Below are positions 43,192-53,043 of a stretch of DNA of 64,000 nucleotides, in pieces (the first letter of the stretch is position 1; each line of letters begins with the position of its first letter). Under the pieces are notes generated by a model. It had not been told where the DNA came from. It saw only the letters and a list, made by a program, of their open reading frames with translations, and searched no databases. Source of the stretch: Algihabitans albus (GTDB taxonomy: Bacteria > Pseudomonadota > Alphaproteobacteria > Kiloniellales > DSM-21159); assembly GCF_003572205.1 (NCBI RefSeq), contig NZ_QXNY01000002.1, positions 1-64,000 on the forward strand. The letters run 5' to 3'. The position numbers and the translations under genes are program-made.

Positions 43192-44811
43192 CTAGCCGGT
43201 AAGGCGGGCCAGCGCCGCCGGTGTGTCCACGTCGAGCAGAACCGCCTCCCCGTCGACCGGGACCTCCGCGACCTGATCGGCATGGTCGGCGATCAATGGC
43301 TTGGCGCCGACGTCGCCGGCGATCTCCATCGCTTCGGCGAAAAAACGTCGGGCGAAGAGCACCGGGTTGCCGCGCTTGCCCTGGCTGGTGGGAATGCAGA
43401 TTGCCCGGCCTTCCAACGGATCGAAAGCGGCGATCAACTTGTCGATCGTCTTGGCGTCGACCTTCGGCATGTCGCCCAGCAGCACGACGACCCCATCGAT
43501 GTCGTCCGGCAAGCCGGCCAGGCCGCGGCGCAGGGATGTGCTCAGGCCCTGGGCATAGTCGGCGTTGTGCAGCAGCGCCACGGCGGTTTCGGCGACGGCC
43601 GCTTCGACGCTCTCGCGGGCGTGCCCGGTGACCAGCAGGACGGGGTCTGCCTGGCTGGCCTGGGCAGCCGCCACGGTATAGCGGACCAGAGGCAGGCCGT
43701 CCATTTCGGCGAGCAGCTTATTCTCGCGGCCGTAGCGACGCGACTGGCCGGCAGCTAGCACCAAGGCGGCGATGCGCGGCGCACGTTTCGTTTGGCTGGA
43801 TTCCACGGCCTCGGCACGGGGCAGGGGACGGCCGCCGATTTCCTTCAGCAGCCCGCCGACTCCCATGCGCATGACGTCCCGAGGCTCTACGGAGAGCCCG
43901 GCGGCGAAGCGTTGCAGCACCCAATCGAAGCCGTTGATCTTCGGCGAGCGTGCGCAGCCGGGTAGGCCCAGCACCGGCAGACCGTCCCACTCCGCCAGCA
44001 GAAGCAGATTGCCGGGATCGACCGGCATTCCGAAGTGGCGCACGCGCCCGCCGGTCCGCTCGATGCCCGCCGGTACGACGTCGCGGCGATCGACGATGGC
44101 CGAAGCGCCGGAGACCAGCAGGATCTCGCAGCCGGCCGACCGCAGGGCCGCCAACCCCTCCGCCACCTCGGCTTCCTGATGGCCGCAGCGCCGCTCCAGG
44201 CAGGCCGCACTGCCCAGGGCTGCCAGGCGGGCATCCAGCGCGTCCCGGGTCTTGTCCAACAGGCGTTCCTTCTGACCCGGCAGACGGGTTTGTACGAGGC
44301 CCACCCGTTTGGCCGCGAAAGGCGCGACCCGTACCAGGGGCGCGCCACTCCCGGCGATTTCGAGACAGCGTGCGAGGGCCGCGGTCGGAGCGGCAAAGGG
44401 GATGATCTTGACGGTCGCCAGCATCTGGCGCGGCTCGACCGGCTCCAGGTCGGGCAGCGTTGCGATGGTGAGCGCCTCGTCGATCAGGTTGAGCTCGTCC
44501 AGCCGCTCAGCTTCGACCTGGACGAGCCCATGGGCTTCGGCGACCAGGTTGCAGCGTCCGGTGAAAGCTTCCGTGACCTTCGCGCCGTTCCCCGCCGCGA
44601 CCTCGGCCAGGCGCCGGGCGGCCTCGTCCTCGTGCAGGTCGCCTTCCTCCAGGCGGGCGGCGATGACTTCGTGGATCTGCGCGGAGCGGAGGTTGCGGAC
44701 ATCCTCAGCCGACAGGCGGCGCCCCTTCTTGAAGGCGATCTCGCCCTGTTTGAGCGAGTGGGCGAGGATCGCGCCCTCGGCTTGATCGAGCGGTGTCGGA
44801 CCGAAGATCAT
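43192..44811 (-). CDS. MoeA/MogA-like domain fused to molybdenum cofactor cytidylyltransferase
   Basis: 539 aa. The N-terminal 330 residues form a molybdopterin-binding-type domain (ILLVSGASAIVDRRD, GMPVDPGN and GLPGCARSPK). From about 345 a MobA/MocA-type nucleotidyltransferase begins (ALVLAAGQSRRYGRENKLLAEM, with LLGDMPKV). MocA attaches CMP to the molybdenum cofactor, giving the MCD form used by xanthine-dehydrogenase-family enzymes such as CoxL. Its start overlaps the preceding gene's stop by 4 nt. Confidence 0.86.
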   Translation of the reverse strand: MIFGPTPLDQAEGAILAHSLKQGEIAFKKGRRLSAEDVRNLRSAQIHEVIAARLEEGDLHEDEAARRLAEVAAGNGAKVTEAFTGRCNLVAEAHGLVQVEAERLDELNLIDEALTIATLPDLEPVEPRQMLATVKIIPFAAPTAALARCLEIAGSGAPLVRVAPFAAKRVGLVQTRLPGQKERLLDKTRDALDARLAALGSAACLERRCGHQEAEVAEGLAALRSAGCEILLVSGASAIVDRRDVVPAGIERTGGRVRHFGMPVDPGNLLLLAEWDGLPVLGLPGCARSPKINGFDWVLQRFAAGLSVEPRDVMRMGVGGLLKEIGGRPLPRAEAVESSQTKRAPRIAALVLAAGQSRRYGRENKLLAEMDGLPLVRYTVAAAQASQADPVLLVTGHARESVEAAVAETAVALLHNADYAQGLSTSLRRGLAGLPDDIDGVVVLLGDMPKVDAKTIDKLIAAFDPLEGRAICIPTSQGKRGNPVLFARRFFAEAMEIAGDVGAKPLIADHADQVAEVPVDGEAVLLDVDTPAALARLTG

Positions 44812-45548
44812 TGCGCGGCTGCGGGCTGCTGCGCCCTGATCAGTGGCGGCGCGGCCCGCAGAGCCGCGGTCATCTGTGCGCAGACCGAGAGTGCGATTTC
44901 CGCCGGACTCTTGGCGCCGATAGCGAGACCGGCCGGCCCTTGGATGCGGGCAAGCTCCGATTCGCCGAGGCCCGCGGCACGCAGCCGCTCCAGGCGCTTC
45001 GCGTGGGTACGGGTCGAGCCGAGCGCACCGATGTAGAAACTCTCGCTCTTGAGCGCTTCGGTGAGGGCCGGGTCGTCAAGCTTCGGGTCGTGGGTGAGCG
45101 TGACGACGGCGGTACGCCGATCCGGCTTCAGCAAGGCCATGGCGTCGTCCGGCCACTCGTCGACCAGCCGCACGCCGGGAAAGCGCTGCTCGGTGGCGAA
45201 GGCCGGCCGGGGATCGACGATGGCCACGTCGAAGCCCAGGATCTGAGCCATCGGCACCAGCGCCTGCGAGATGTGAACCGCGCCGACGACGACCAGCCGC
45301 AGCGGCGGGTTGAAGACCTGTAGGAAGATCTGGCGATCCTCGGAGACCTCCGGCGGTAGACGGCCGGAGACGTCGTTGCGCAGGGCCGCGCGCGCCGCCT
45401 GCAGCTCCGCATCGGATAACCGAAGGTCGCCGTCGACCCGCTCGGCGTCCAAGAGCGCCTGCCGGCCATCGTTCAGGTCGGTTGCCAGAACGACCGGCTG
45501 CTTGGCCTTCCGGGCGGTGAGCAAGCGGTCGAGCAGGGCTTGGCGCAT
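44808..45548 (-). CDS. XdhC/CoxI C-terminal (Rossmann) part
   Basis: 246 aa. It has the Rossmann fold of XdhC (LRLVVVGAVHISQALVPMAQILGFDVAIVDPR ... VVTLTHDPKLDDPAL ... GALGSTRTHAKRLERL ... GPAGLAIGAKSPAEIALSV). In most bacteria this region is fused to the short XdhC_CoxI N-terminal domain, which here is the separate gene just upstream. XdhC-type proteins bind the Mo cofactor, protect it and hand it to the apo-hydroxylase. Confidence 0.87.
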   Translation of the reverse strand: MRQALLDRLLTARKAKQPVVLATDLNDGRQALLDAERVDGDLRLSDAELQAARAALRNDVSGRLPPEVSEDRQIFLQVFNPPLRLVVVGAVHISQALVPMAQILGFDVAIVDPRPAFATEQRFPGVRLVDEWPDDAMALLKPDRRTAVVTLTHDPKLDDPALTEALKSESFYIGALGSTRTHAKRLERLRAAGLGESELARIQGPAGLAIGAKSPAEIALSVCAQMTAALRAAPPLIRAQQPAAAQ

Positions 45549-45566
45549 TCTGGCTCTCCCTCTCGA

Positions 45567-45922
45567 CTAGTCCAGGATCTCGACGAACACCTGGACGCTT
45601 CCGCCACAGGCGAGGCCGACCTCCCAGGCATTCTCGTCGCTGACACCGAAGTCCAGCAGGCGCGGACGCCCGTCTTCCATGACCTCGAGCGCTTCGGTCA
45701 CGACCGCGCCTTCGATACAGCCGCCGGAAACCGAGCCCAGCATGCTGCCGGTCTCGTCAACGGCAAGCTGGCTACCGATCGGGCGCGGCGAGGAGCCCCA
45801 GGTGGCGACCACCGTTGCCAAGGCCGCTTTGCGGCCCTCGGCACGCCAGGCCGCCGCTTGCTGCAGTACGCGATCGGTCGAGGGATAGATGCTGGTGTCT
45901 GTTTCGCCGGTGGCTCCGTCGC

Positions 45923-45926
<4 letters not shown>
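45567..45926 (-). CDS. XdhC/CoxI N-terminal domain protein
   Basis: 119 aa matching the short XdhC_CoxI domain: ALATVVATWGSSPRPIGSQLAVDETGSMLGSVSGGCIEGAVV, then GLACGGSVQVFVEIL. It contains the conserved GGC and CGG cysteines. Start overlaps the coxE stop by 4 nt. It is followed by the Rossmann half after an 18-nt gap, so the pair acts as one split XdhC. Confidence 0.87.
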
Positions 45927-47251
<1,325 letters not shown>

Positions 47252-47274
47252 CGAGCGCTCCCCGCGAGACCGTT

Positions 47275-48228
47275 TCAGCCCTGGGGCAAGGCGGCCTGCT
47301 CGCGTTTGACTTCGGTGAGAAGCTGGGCGGCCTGGCTGCCTTCGATCTTGGCGATATCGTCCTGATACTTCAGCAGCACGCCGAGCGTGTCGTCGATCGC
47401 TTGCGGGTCGAGCGCGACCTTGTCCAATTGGATGAGCGCCTCCGCCCAGTCGATGGTCTCGGCGATACCCGGCAACTTGAAGAGATCCAGGTCCCGCAGC
47501 TTCTGAATGAAGCCGACGATTTCGCGGCTGAGCAGGTCCGGTGCGTTTGGGGCCTTGACCCGAAGGATTTCCAACTCCCGCTGGGCATCGGGGTAGGGCA
47601 CCCAGTGATAGAGGCAGCGCCGCTTGAGTGCGTCGTGAATTTCGCGGGTCCGGTTGGAGGTGATGATCACGATCGGCGGCTGCGGCGCCGCAATCGTGCC
47701 CAGTTCGGGGATCGTGATCTGGAAGTCGCTCAGGACCTCCAGCAGAAAGGCCTCGAAGGGTTCGTCCGTGCGATCGAGTTCGTCGATCAGCAAGACGGGC
47801 GGTCCCTTGATGCTGGGTTTCAGGGCCTTGAGCAAGGGCCGCTCGATCAGAAAGCGCTCGGAGAAGATCGTGGATTCCAGACTGCCGCGATCCCGGTCTT
47901 CCGCCGCTTCGGACAGGCGGATCTCGACCATCTGACGCGGGTAGTCCCACTCGTAGACCGCGGAGGCGACGTCGAGGCCCTCGTAGCACTGCAGCCGGAC
48001 CAGGTCGCGATTCAGCGTTTCGGAAAGAACCTTGGCGATTTCGGTCTTTCCGACGCCGGCCTCGCCTTCCAGGAACAGCGGCCGCCCGAGCTTCAAGGCC
48101 AGGAACAGAACCGTGGCAAGGCTGCGGTCGGCCACGTAGTTGCCGCGTTGCAGCAGGCCCAACACGCCATCGACGTCGGCGGGCGGTTCGGACGGAGCGG
48201 GCGCGGGGGCGCGTTGGGCGTCGGTCAC
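47275..48228 (-). CDS. coxD: CoxD-like MoxR-family AAA+ ATPase
   Basis: 317 aa. Walker A is GEAGVGKTEIAK, Walker B is VLLIDELDRTDE, sensor 1 is IITSNRTREI. The MoxR group works with VWA proteins. CoxD is known to be needed for the sulfuration and copper insertion of the molybdenum centre in the form I enzyme; whether the form II target here needs it is unknown. Confidence 0.87.
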   Translation of the reverse strand: MTDAQRAPAPAPSEPPADVDGVLGLLQRGNYVADRSLATVLFLALKLGRPLFLEGEAGVGKTEIAKVLSETLNRDLVRLQCYEGLDVASAVYEWDYPRQMVEIRLSEAAEDRDRGSLESTIFSERFLIERPLLKALKPSIKGPPVLLIDELDRTDEPFEAFLLEVLSDFQITIPELGTIAAPQPPIVIITSNRTREIHDALKRRCLYHWVPYPDAQRELEILRVKAPNAPDLLSREIVGFIQKLRDLDLFKLPGIAETIDWAEALIQLDKVALDPQAIDDTLGVLLKYQDDIAKIEGSQAAQLLTEVKREQAALPQG

Positions 48229-48278
48229 GATCTATCCGTTGTCTTGTGAGCTATCCGTCGTCTCGTGCGTGGCTTCGG

Positions 48279-48641
48279 TCACTTCTGAACCCACTGACCA
48301 CCGGACGATTGATACCAGGTTCCCGGCGGGGAGGCTTCGATGATCTCTTGCGCATAGATCTGACCGATGGTGTTGGCGTCGACGCCTTGCTGGGCCGCGC
48401 GCTGCCGGTAGACCTGGCTGCGCTCGGCGTTGATCGCCTCCACCCTGGCTTCGACCGAGGCGTCGCGGGCGACCAGGAAACCGTTGAGGTTCTCGCCGGC
48501 GAGACCTCGGCGTTTCAGGTCTTCGGCGCTTTGAGCCTGGGCGTCGCGGGACGCGCCGGTCAGTACTGCGCCCCCAAGCGCGAGACCGGCGGCGAGCGTT
48601 CCGGCGGACTGAAGAAGGAAAGAGCGTCGTGTCGTTGGCAT
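48279..48641 (-). CDS. ydbL: YdbL-family periplasmic protein (DUF1318)
   Basis: 120 aa from ATG 48641, with a Tat-like leader TTRRSFLLQSAGTLAAGLALGG. The mature part carries the DUF1318 pattern (GLAGENLNGFLVARD ... RVEAINAERSQVYRQRAAQQGV ... IGQIYAQEIIEASPPGTWYQ). YdbL is the periplasmic helper of the YdbH-YnbE envelope bridge. It follows ynbE and ydbH on the same strand. Confidence 0.85.
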   Translation of the reverse strand: MPTTRRSFLLQSAGTLAAGLALGGAVLTGASRDAQAQSAEDLKRRGLAGENLNGFLVARDASVEARVEAINAERSQVYRQRAAQQGVDANTIGQIYAQEIIEASPPGTWYQSSGGQWVQK

Positions 48642-48717
48642 GGCTGTCAGCTTCGCTTTCGTGCCGGTGCTGTCAAGAGGGGTAACTTTAGGGGGCCGCC
48701 AAAGGCCAAGGCGGCCG

Positions 48718-48930
48718 CTAGAAGATGTCCGGATTTTCCTGGATGTCCTCTTCGGCCTGGCGTTCGATGCGCAGGCGGACGTCGGCATCGAGCTTGATGT
48801 TGAGATTGATCGTAATCGGCTCCTTCGGTGCCTCCAGCGCGACGCGCGGTTGGCAGGCCGCCAAGGCCGTCGCGGCTACCAGCAACCAGGCAGCCGAAGC
48901 CGGAGCGATCGACTTCGATGAAGCTTGCAC
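48718..48930 (-). CDS. ynbE: YnbE-family outer-membrane lipoprotein
   Basis: 70 aa from GTG 48930, with AAGGAGAG 5 nt upstream. The leader ends in the lipobox LAAC, so it is lipidated. The mature part EPITINLNIKLDADVRLRI is the conserved YnbE strand that extends the YdbH beta-groove at the outer membrane. A longer frame reaches ATG 48975 but places a charged tail in front of the leader. Confidence 0.85.
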   Translation of the reverse strand: MQASSKSIAPASAAWLLVAATALAACQPRVALEAPKEPITINLNIKLDADVRLRIERQAEEDIQENPDIF

Positions 48931-48998
48931 GCAGTCTCTCCTTGTTTTTCGCCGTGCTGACCCGGCCCGTGCCACTCAGTTCTAACGTGATACGCCAG

Positions 48999-51900
48999 TT
49001 AACGTCGCAATCTCCATAGATGCTCGATCGCCCCGTCGGTGAGGGCCAAGGCCTGGGACAAGGCCAGGAGGAGCGGTGCCAGGTCGGTTTCCAAGCGAAC
49101 AGCTACGTCGAACGGCTGCCCGTCGAGCACGTCCGGGTTCTGGCCGAGCAGCTTGAGCGTCACCAGGGTTGTGCCTTCGGCCGGCTTGTCCAGGGTCAGG
49201 GCGAGTTCCTGATACTCGAAGTTCTCCAGGGCTTGCATCATCAGATCCACGCTCTGGCCGCCCGCAGCCAGCGCCTGCTTGGCCGCCTCCGAGGTCAGGC
49301 GCAGGCTGCCGGGCTCTTCTGCCGCCAATCGGCCTTCCGCGATGGTGACGGTGTTGCCCTCCAGGCGAATCGGAATCTCGCCGCTGATCCGCCCGGTCGC
49401 CTCGACGTCCGGTGCGTTCAGCACGGCCAACAGCTCGGCTATGTCGATCCTCTCGAGGCCGAGAACGGCCTCTTCACGGTTGCTTGCGGGATCGATCACG
49501 CCTTGCTCGAGAGAGAGCCAGCCGCCCAGCGCGCGTGCCCTGGCCGAAACGATCTGCAGCCGTGGCGATCCGGTCGCTGCCGGCGTCGCAACGCCGACCT
49601 CCGCAATCAGGTCGGTCAGGGGGAAAAGCGTCTCGATCCGCGCGGCCGACAGGCGCTGCGGCGGCGGGGCGTTCAGCGGCATCAGACTGGCGAACTCAAG
49701 CCCGCCGGACAGGCCGGAAACGCGAATGCCGTCGCCATAGTCGAAGTTGAGGCCTTCGAGTGTGACCTCGGCCCGGCTGCGCGGACCGTCAGCCGTCCAG
49801 TCCAGGCCCAGCGTCGCGGCGAGCCGACCACTGACGCTCGTAAGGTCGGACAACAGCGGCGTGAGATCGCCGGGCTGCAGAGTTTCGGGAGCAAATACCA
49901 CGGGGGCTAGAGTCAGGTCGGCACGCAGTCTTGGAGCGTCCGGGTCGATCGTGGCACGCGCCAAGGCGGTTACGCGTCCGCCTAGGCCGCGGCCCGTGAC
50001 CGCGACCTCATAAGCGGCTTCTTCCGGCTCCAGGCTGCCGGCAAGATCGAGCGGAGGCAGCAGCGGAACTTCTGCCGTGTGCGTTAGGCGTCCGGCGAGG
50101 TCGAGCGCCGCTCCGGCTTGGAGCGGCAGGGCCCCCCCCAGCCGAAGCGCCTCGACCCGCAACGGTGGCTCCTGCAGACCGACAGAGGCTTCATCGATCG
50201 AAAAGCCGCCTTCGTAGATTGCGTCTTCCAGAGTGCCACCGACCTGCCAGCGACCAAGCTTCAGATCGGCTTCCAACAGGGGCCTGTCCCCTTCCAGGAT
50301 GCGCAACTCGACCGGTGACCAACGGGCTTCCTGTCGATGGTTTAGCGGACCGCCGGGTGACCAACGCACCTCGTTCTGCTCCAGGGTGGCTCGGAGCTCG
50401 GCGATCCGCCGTTGGCCGAAGCGCAGGTCCCCGGCCTCAAGGTATCCCGGTGCCGTGAGGTCGAGGCCTTCGGGGCTGATCGTCAGATCGGCTTGCAGAC
50501 GGGAGTCGAAGGACGCCAAAGACAGCTCTTCGTTGGCGAGCGCGAGCGCGTCCAAGGCCAGGGGACCGGAGAGGCGAAGCTGTTTCGCAGCCAGATCCCC
50601 TTGCAGATCTGCCGGCCAGTGAAGCGCAACTGTTTCGGCGACGGCGCCCGGAAGCTCCGGAACGCCCTCGCCGGAGATGTCGACCACGCCCAGCAGCGCA
50701 TCGGGCGGCCCCGCAAGTCGGCCCGATATCGCGGCTCCATTGAGCTTGTGTCCGGCCAGAGTCCAGTTGGATAAGGAAAAATTAAACTCTGATAAATCAA
50801 TAAACTGAAGGTCTAAGTTGGAGTTAAAACTAAGATTTCCACGTAAGGCTGCGGCGGCGGCGGACGGCCCGGTTTCGAGCCCGACCCGAAGGGCCGGTCT
50901 CAGAACCGTCGTCTCGGGTCCCCGTTCGATCGCCAGCAGCGGATCTCCGGCGTCCAGCGGCTGCAGACGCAGTCCGATGCCATCGAGCAGTTGTTCTCTC
51001 AGATCTTCCGGCAAGCCGAGTTCGGCGAGGAAGGTCGGATCGGGGCGCGGGATCGAAAGCTCCGCAGTCTGGGCTGGCAGGACCGTCAGGATTCCCTTGG
51101 CAAGCTTCGCATCGAGGACCAGCAGGAGCTGCCCGCCGGAGAAGCCATCCGGCCATGCAAAGTCGTTGGCGGTCAGGGTCATGGCGGCCGACCAGTCGCC
51201 GTCCTGCAGCCAGGTCTGCCATACCGGGTCCGCCGGAAGCTGCGGGACCTGCCCTTCCAGATCGATGGTCAGCCGCAGATCCCGCCAGGTCACGGGTTTG
51301 GGCAGGAGCGGCGCCAGCAGGGCGGCCGTGCGCGGCCCTGCCGTGAGGTCCACCGTCAGCTGCCCCGACGGCGACGCCGGCAGATCCGACAAGTCGGCGA
51401 TCAGACGACCTTCGAGTCCTTGATCTTCCGCTGCGAACTGCAGGTCGGTCTGCAGGTCGGCCAAGCCTTGCGGTGTCGCCTCGGCCTGGAGCTGGCCACC
51501 GAAGACGGCGACGGGCGTCACGCCCTGCAGCGTGACGTCGGTGGCCAGACCTTCGCCGTCAGGCCGAGCCTTGCCGTCCAGGCGCAAGGTCGCAGGCCCC
51601 AGGGCCGTTCGGGCCAAGATCGTCATGTCGGAGACTTCGACCGGGAAAGGTCGAAACGGAAGCGCTCCTGGGAAGGCGGCCGGGGAGGGGAGCGCCGCCG
51701 CAGGTTCGGTCGTCCGGGGGGACGCCGTGGTCTCTTCCGGGGCCTCGGTCCCGGCGGTCTCGAACAGCGGCTGCAGCTCGCCCAGGAGCGGGCCGTCACC
51801 GGTCAGGTTCAGGTTCAGACGTCCGCTCTCGACGGTCAAGCCGGCCACCTCCGGTTCCCGCCAACGCGGCCAGGCGATCTCCACCTGAGCCACCCGGGCC

Positions 51901-52112
51901 GAAGCGACCGGGGCACCGCCGAGCTTCAGGTCGGTGATCCTGACGCCATCGACGTCCAGCCGCGTGACCGTCAGCTCAATCGGAACTCCGCGCGCGGCCA
52001 GCCAGCGCTGTGCGGCGATCTCCGCCAAGTCCATACGGAATAGCCAAGCGCCGCTGGCGAGTCCCAGCAGAAACACCAGCAAGATGAGAGAGACGAAGGC
52101 CAGCCGCCGCAT
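48999..52112 (-). CDS. ydbH: YdbH-family intermembrane lipid-transport protein (AsmA-like)
   Basis: 1037 aa with one N-terminal membrane helix (about 5-24, VSLILLVFLLGLASGAWLF) and a very long periplasmic beta-rich region of the AsmA/YdbH type, consistent with a hydrophobic groove for phospholipids. In Escherichia coli YdbH, with YnbE and YdbL, transports phospholipids between inner and outer membranes, redundantly with TamB and YhdP. The gene lies between a terminator at 52161 and ynbE. About 30 codons near 50770-50835 are AT-rich, unlike the rest. Confidence 0.87.
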   Translation of the reverse strand: MRRLAFVSLILLVFLLGLASGAWLFRMDLAEIAAQRWLAARGVPIELTVTRLDVDGVRITDLKLGGAPVASARVAQVEIAWPRWREPEVAGLTVESGRLNLNLTGDGPLLGELQPLFETAGTEAPEETTASPRTTEPAAALPSPAAFPGALPFRPFPVEVSDMTILARTALGPATLRLDGKARPDGEGLATDVTLQGVTPVAVFGGQLQAEATPQGLADLQTDLQFAAEDQGLEGRLIADLSDLPASPSGQLTVDLTAGPRTAALLAPLLPKPVTWRDLRLTIDLEGQVPQLPADPVWQTWLQDGDWSAAMTLTANDFAWPDGFSGGQLLLVLDAKLAKGILTVLPAQTAELSIPRPDPTFLAELGLPEDLREQLLDGIGLRLQPLDAGDPLLAIERGPETTVLRPALRVGLETGPSAAAAALRGNLSFNSNLDLQFIDLSEFNFSLSNWTLAGHKLNGAAISGRLAGPPDALLGVVDISGEGVPELPGAVAETVALHWPADLQGDLAAKQLRLSGPLALDALALANEELSLASFDSRLQADLTISPEGLDLTAPGYLEAGDLRFGQRRIAELRATLEQNEVRWSPGGPLNHRQEARWSPVELRILEGDRPLLEADLKLGRWQVGGTLEDAIYEGGFSIDEASVGLQEPPLRVEALRLGGALPLQAGAALDLAGRLTHTAEVPLLPPLDLAGSLEPEEAAYEVAVTGRGLGGRVTALARATIDPDAPRLRADLTLAPVVFAPETLQPGDLTPLLSDLTSVSGRLAATLGLDWTADGPRSRAEVTLEGLNFDYGDGIRVSGLSGGLEFASLMPLNAPPPQRLSAARIETLFPLTDLIAEVGVATPAATGSPRLQIVSARARALGGWLSLEQGVIDPASNREEAVLGLERIDIAELLAVLNAPDVEATGRISGEIPIRLEGNTVTIAEGRLAAEEPGSLRLTSEAAKQALAAGGQSVDLMMQALENFEYQELALTLDKPAEGTTLVTLKLLGQNPDVLDGQPFDVAVRLETDLAPLLLALSQALALTDGAIEHLWRLRR

Positions 52113-52160
52113 TGCTGCAGGCTAATCCCGTGAGCCGTGCTGGCGAAGCCGAAAACGCAA

Positions 52161-52187
52161 AGGGGCCGGACGATGAGCCCGGCCCCT
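52161..52187 (-). terminator. intrinsic terminator after coxM
   Basis: GGGGCCGG (52162-52169) pairs with CCGGCCCC (52179-52186), 9-nt loop. Read on the minus strand the stem is followed by TTTGCGTTTTC. It ends the coxG/S/L/M transcripts 40 nt after the coxM stop and separates them from ydbH. Confidence 0.7.
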
Positions 52188-52225
52188 AGGTTTGCAAAGC
52201 CAGAGTTTTGTCTCGGATGCGATCG

Positions 52226-53023
52226 TCAGCCCTTGGCTGCGACGACGGCGCGTTTGGCCATGACGCCGACCAGATGCGCGCGATACTCGGCCGAGGCGTG
52301 GATGTCGCTGTTGAGGTCGTCGGCCGGCGTGGAGATGCCGTCGAGCGCTTCCGGTGCGAAGTTTCCGGCCAGGGCTTGCTCCATCTCGCTGTGGCGGAAG
52401 ACTTTCGGGCCGGCACCGGTCACCGCGACGCGCAGGCCACCGCCGGTTTTCGCAACCATGACCCCGACCACCGCGTAACGGGAGGCCGGATTGTCGAACT
52501 TCGCGTAGGCGGCTGCTTCGGGAATGGGGAACTGCACCGAAACGATCAGTTCGCCCGGCTCCAAGGCCGTTTCGAAGAGAGCGGTGAAAAAGTTGTCCGC
52601 GGCGATCTCTCGTTTGTTGGTTTTCACCGTGGCGCCGAGGCCGAGCACCGCCGCCGGGTAGTCCGCCGCCGGGTCGGCATTGGCGATGGAGCCGCCGATG
52701 GTGCCGCAGTTGCGCACCTGAGGATCGCCGATGCCGCCGGCCAGCTTGGCCAGTGCCGGGATCTTCGACTGCACGGTGGCATCGCTTTCGACCAAGGCAT
52801 GACGCGTCATGGCCCCGAGGACCAAGCTGTCACCCTCCGATCTAACACCCTTGAGATCGGCAATGGCCGAGAGGTCGATCAGGTCGCTTGGCATGGCGAG
52901 GCGCTGTTTCATGGTCGGCAGCAAGGTCATGCCGCCGGCGAGAAGCTTGGCGTCTTCGTTGGCCGAGACCGCTTGCACCGCGGCCTCGACGCTGTCCGGC
53001 TGGTGATAGTTGAAGGCATACAT
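52226..53023 (-). CDS. coxM: CO/xanthine dehydrogenase-type FAD-binding medium subunit
   Basis: 265 aa. The FAD motifs AGGMTLLPTMK and TIGGSIANADPAADYPAAVLGL are typical of CoxM/XdhB. The order S-L-M on the transcript and a 20-nt gap from coxL place it as the electron-transferring flavin subunit that passes electrons from the iron-sulfur clusters to the quinone pool or another acceptor. Confidence 0.9.
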   Translation of the reverse strand: MYAFNYHQPDSVEAAVQAVSANEDAKLLAGGMTLLPTMKQRLAMPSDLIDLSAIADLKGVRSEGDSLVLGAMTRHALVESDATVQSKIPALAKLAGGIGDPQVRNCGTIGGSIANADPAADYPAAVLGLGATVKTNKREIAADNFFTALFETALEPGELIVSVQFPIPEAAAYAKFDNPASRYAVVGVMVAKTGGGLRVAVTGAGPKVFRHSEMEQALAGNFAPEALDGISTPADDLNSDIHASAEYRAHLVGVMAKRAVVAAKG

Positions 53024-53043
53024 GGCGTCGTCGATCCTCCCCT

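Noticed and set aside
49020-49910. A 296-residue plus-strand open frame opposite ydbH
   Set aside because: Antisense to a continuous 1037-codon gene of a known family, with no start signal.
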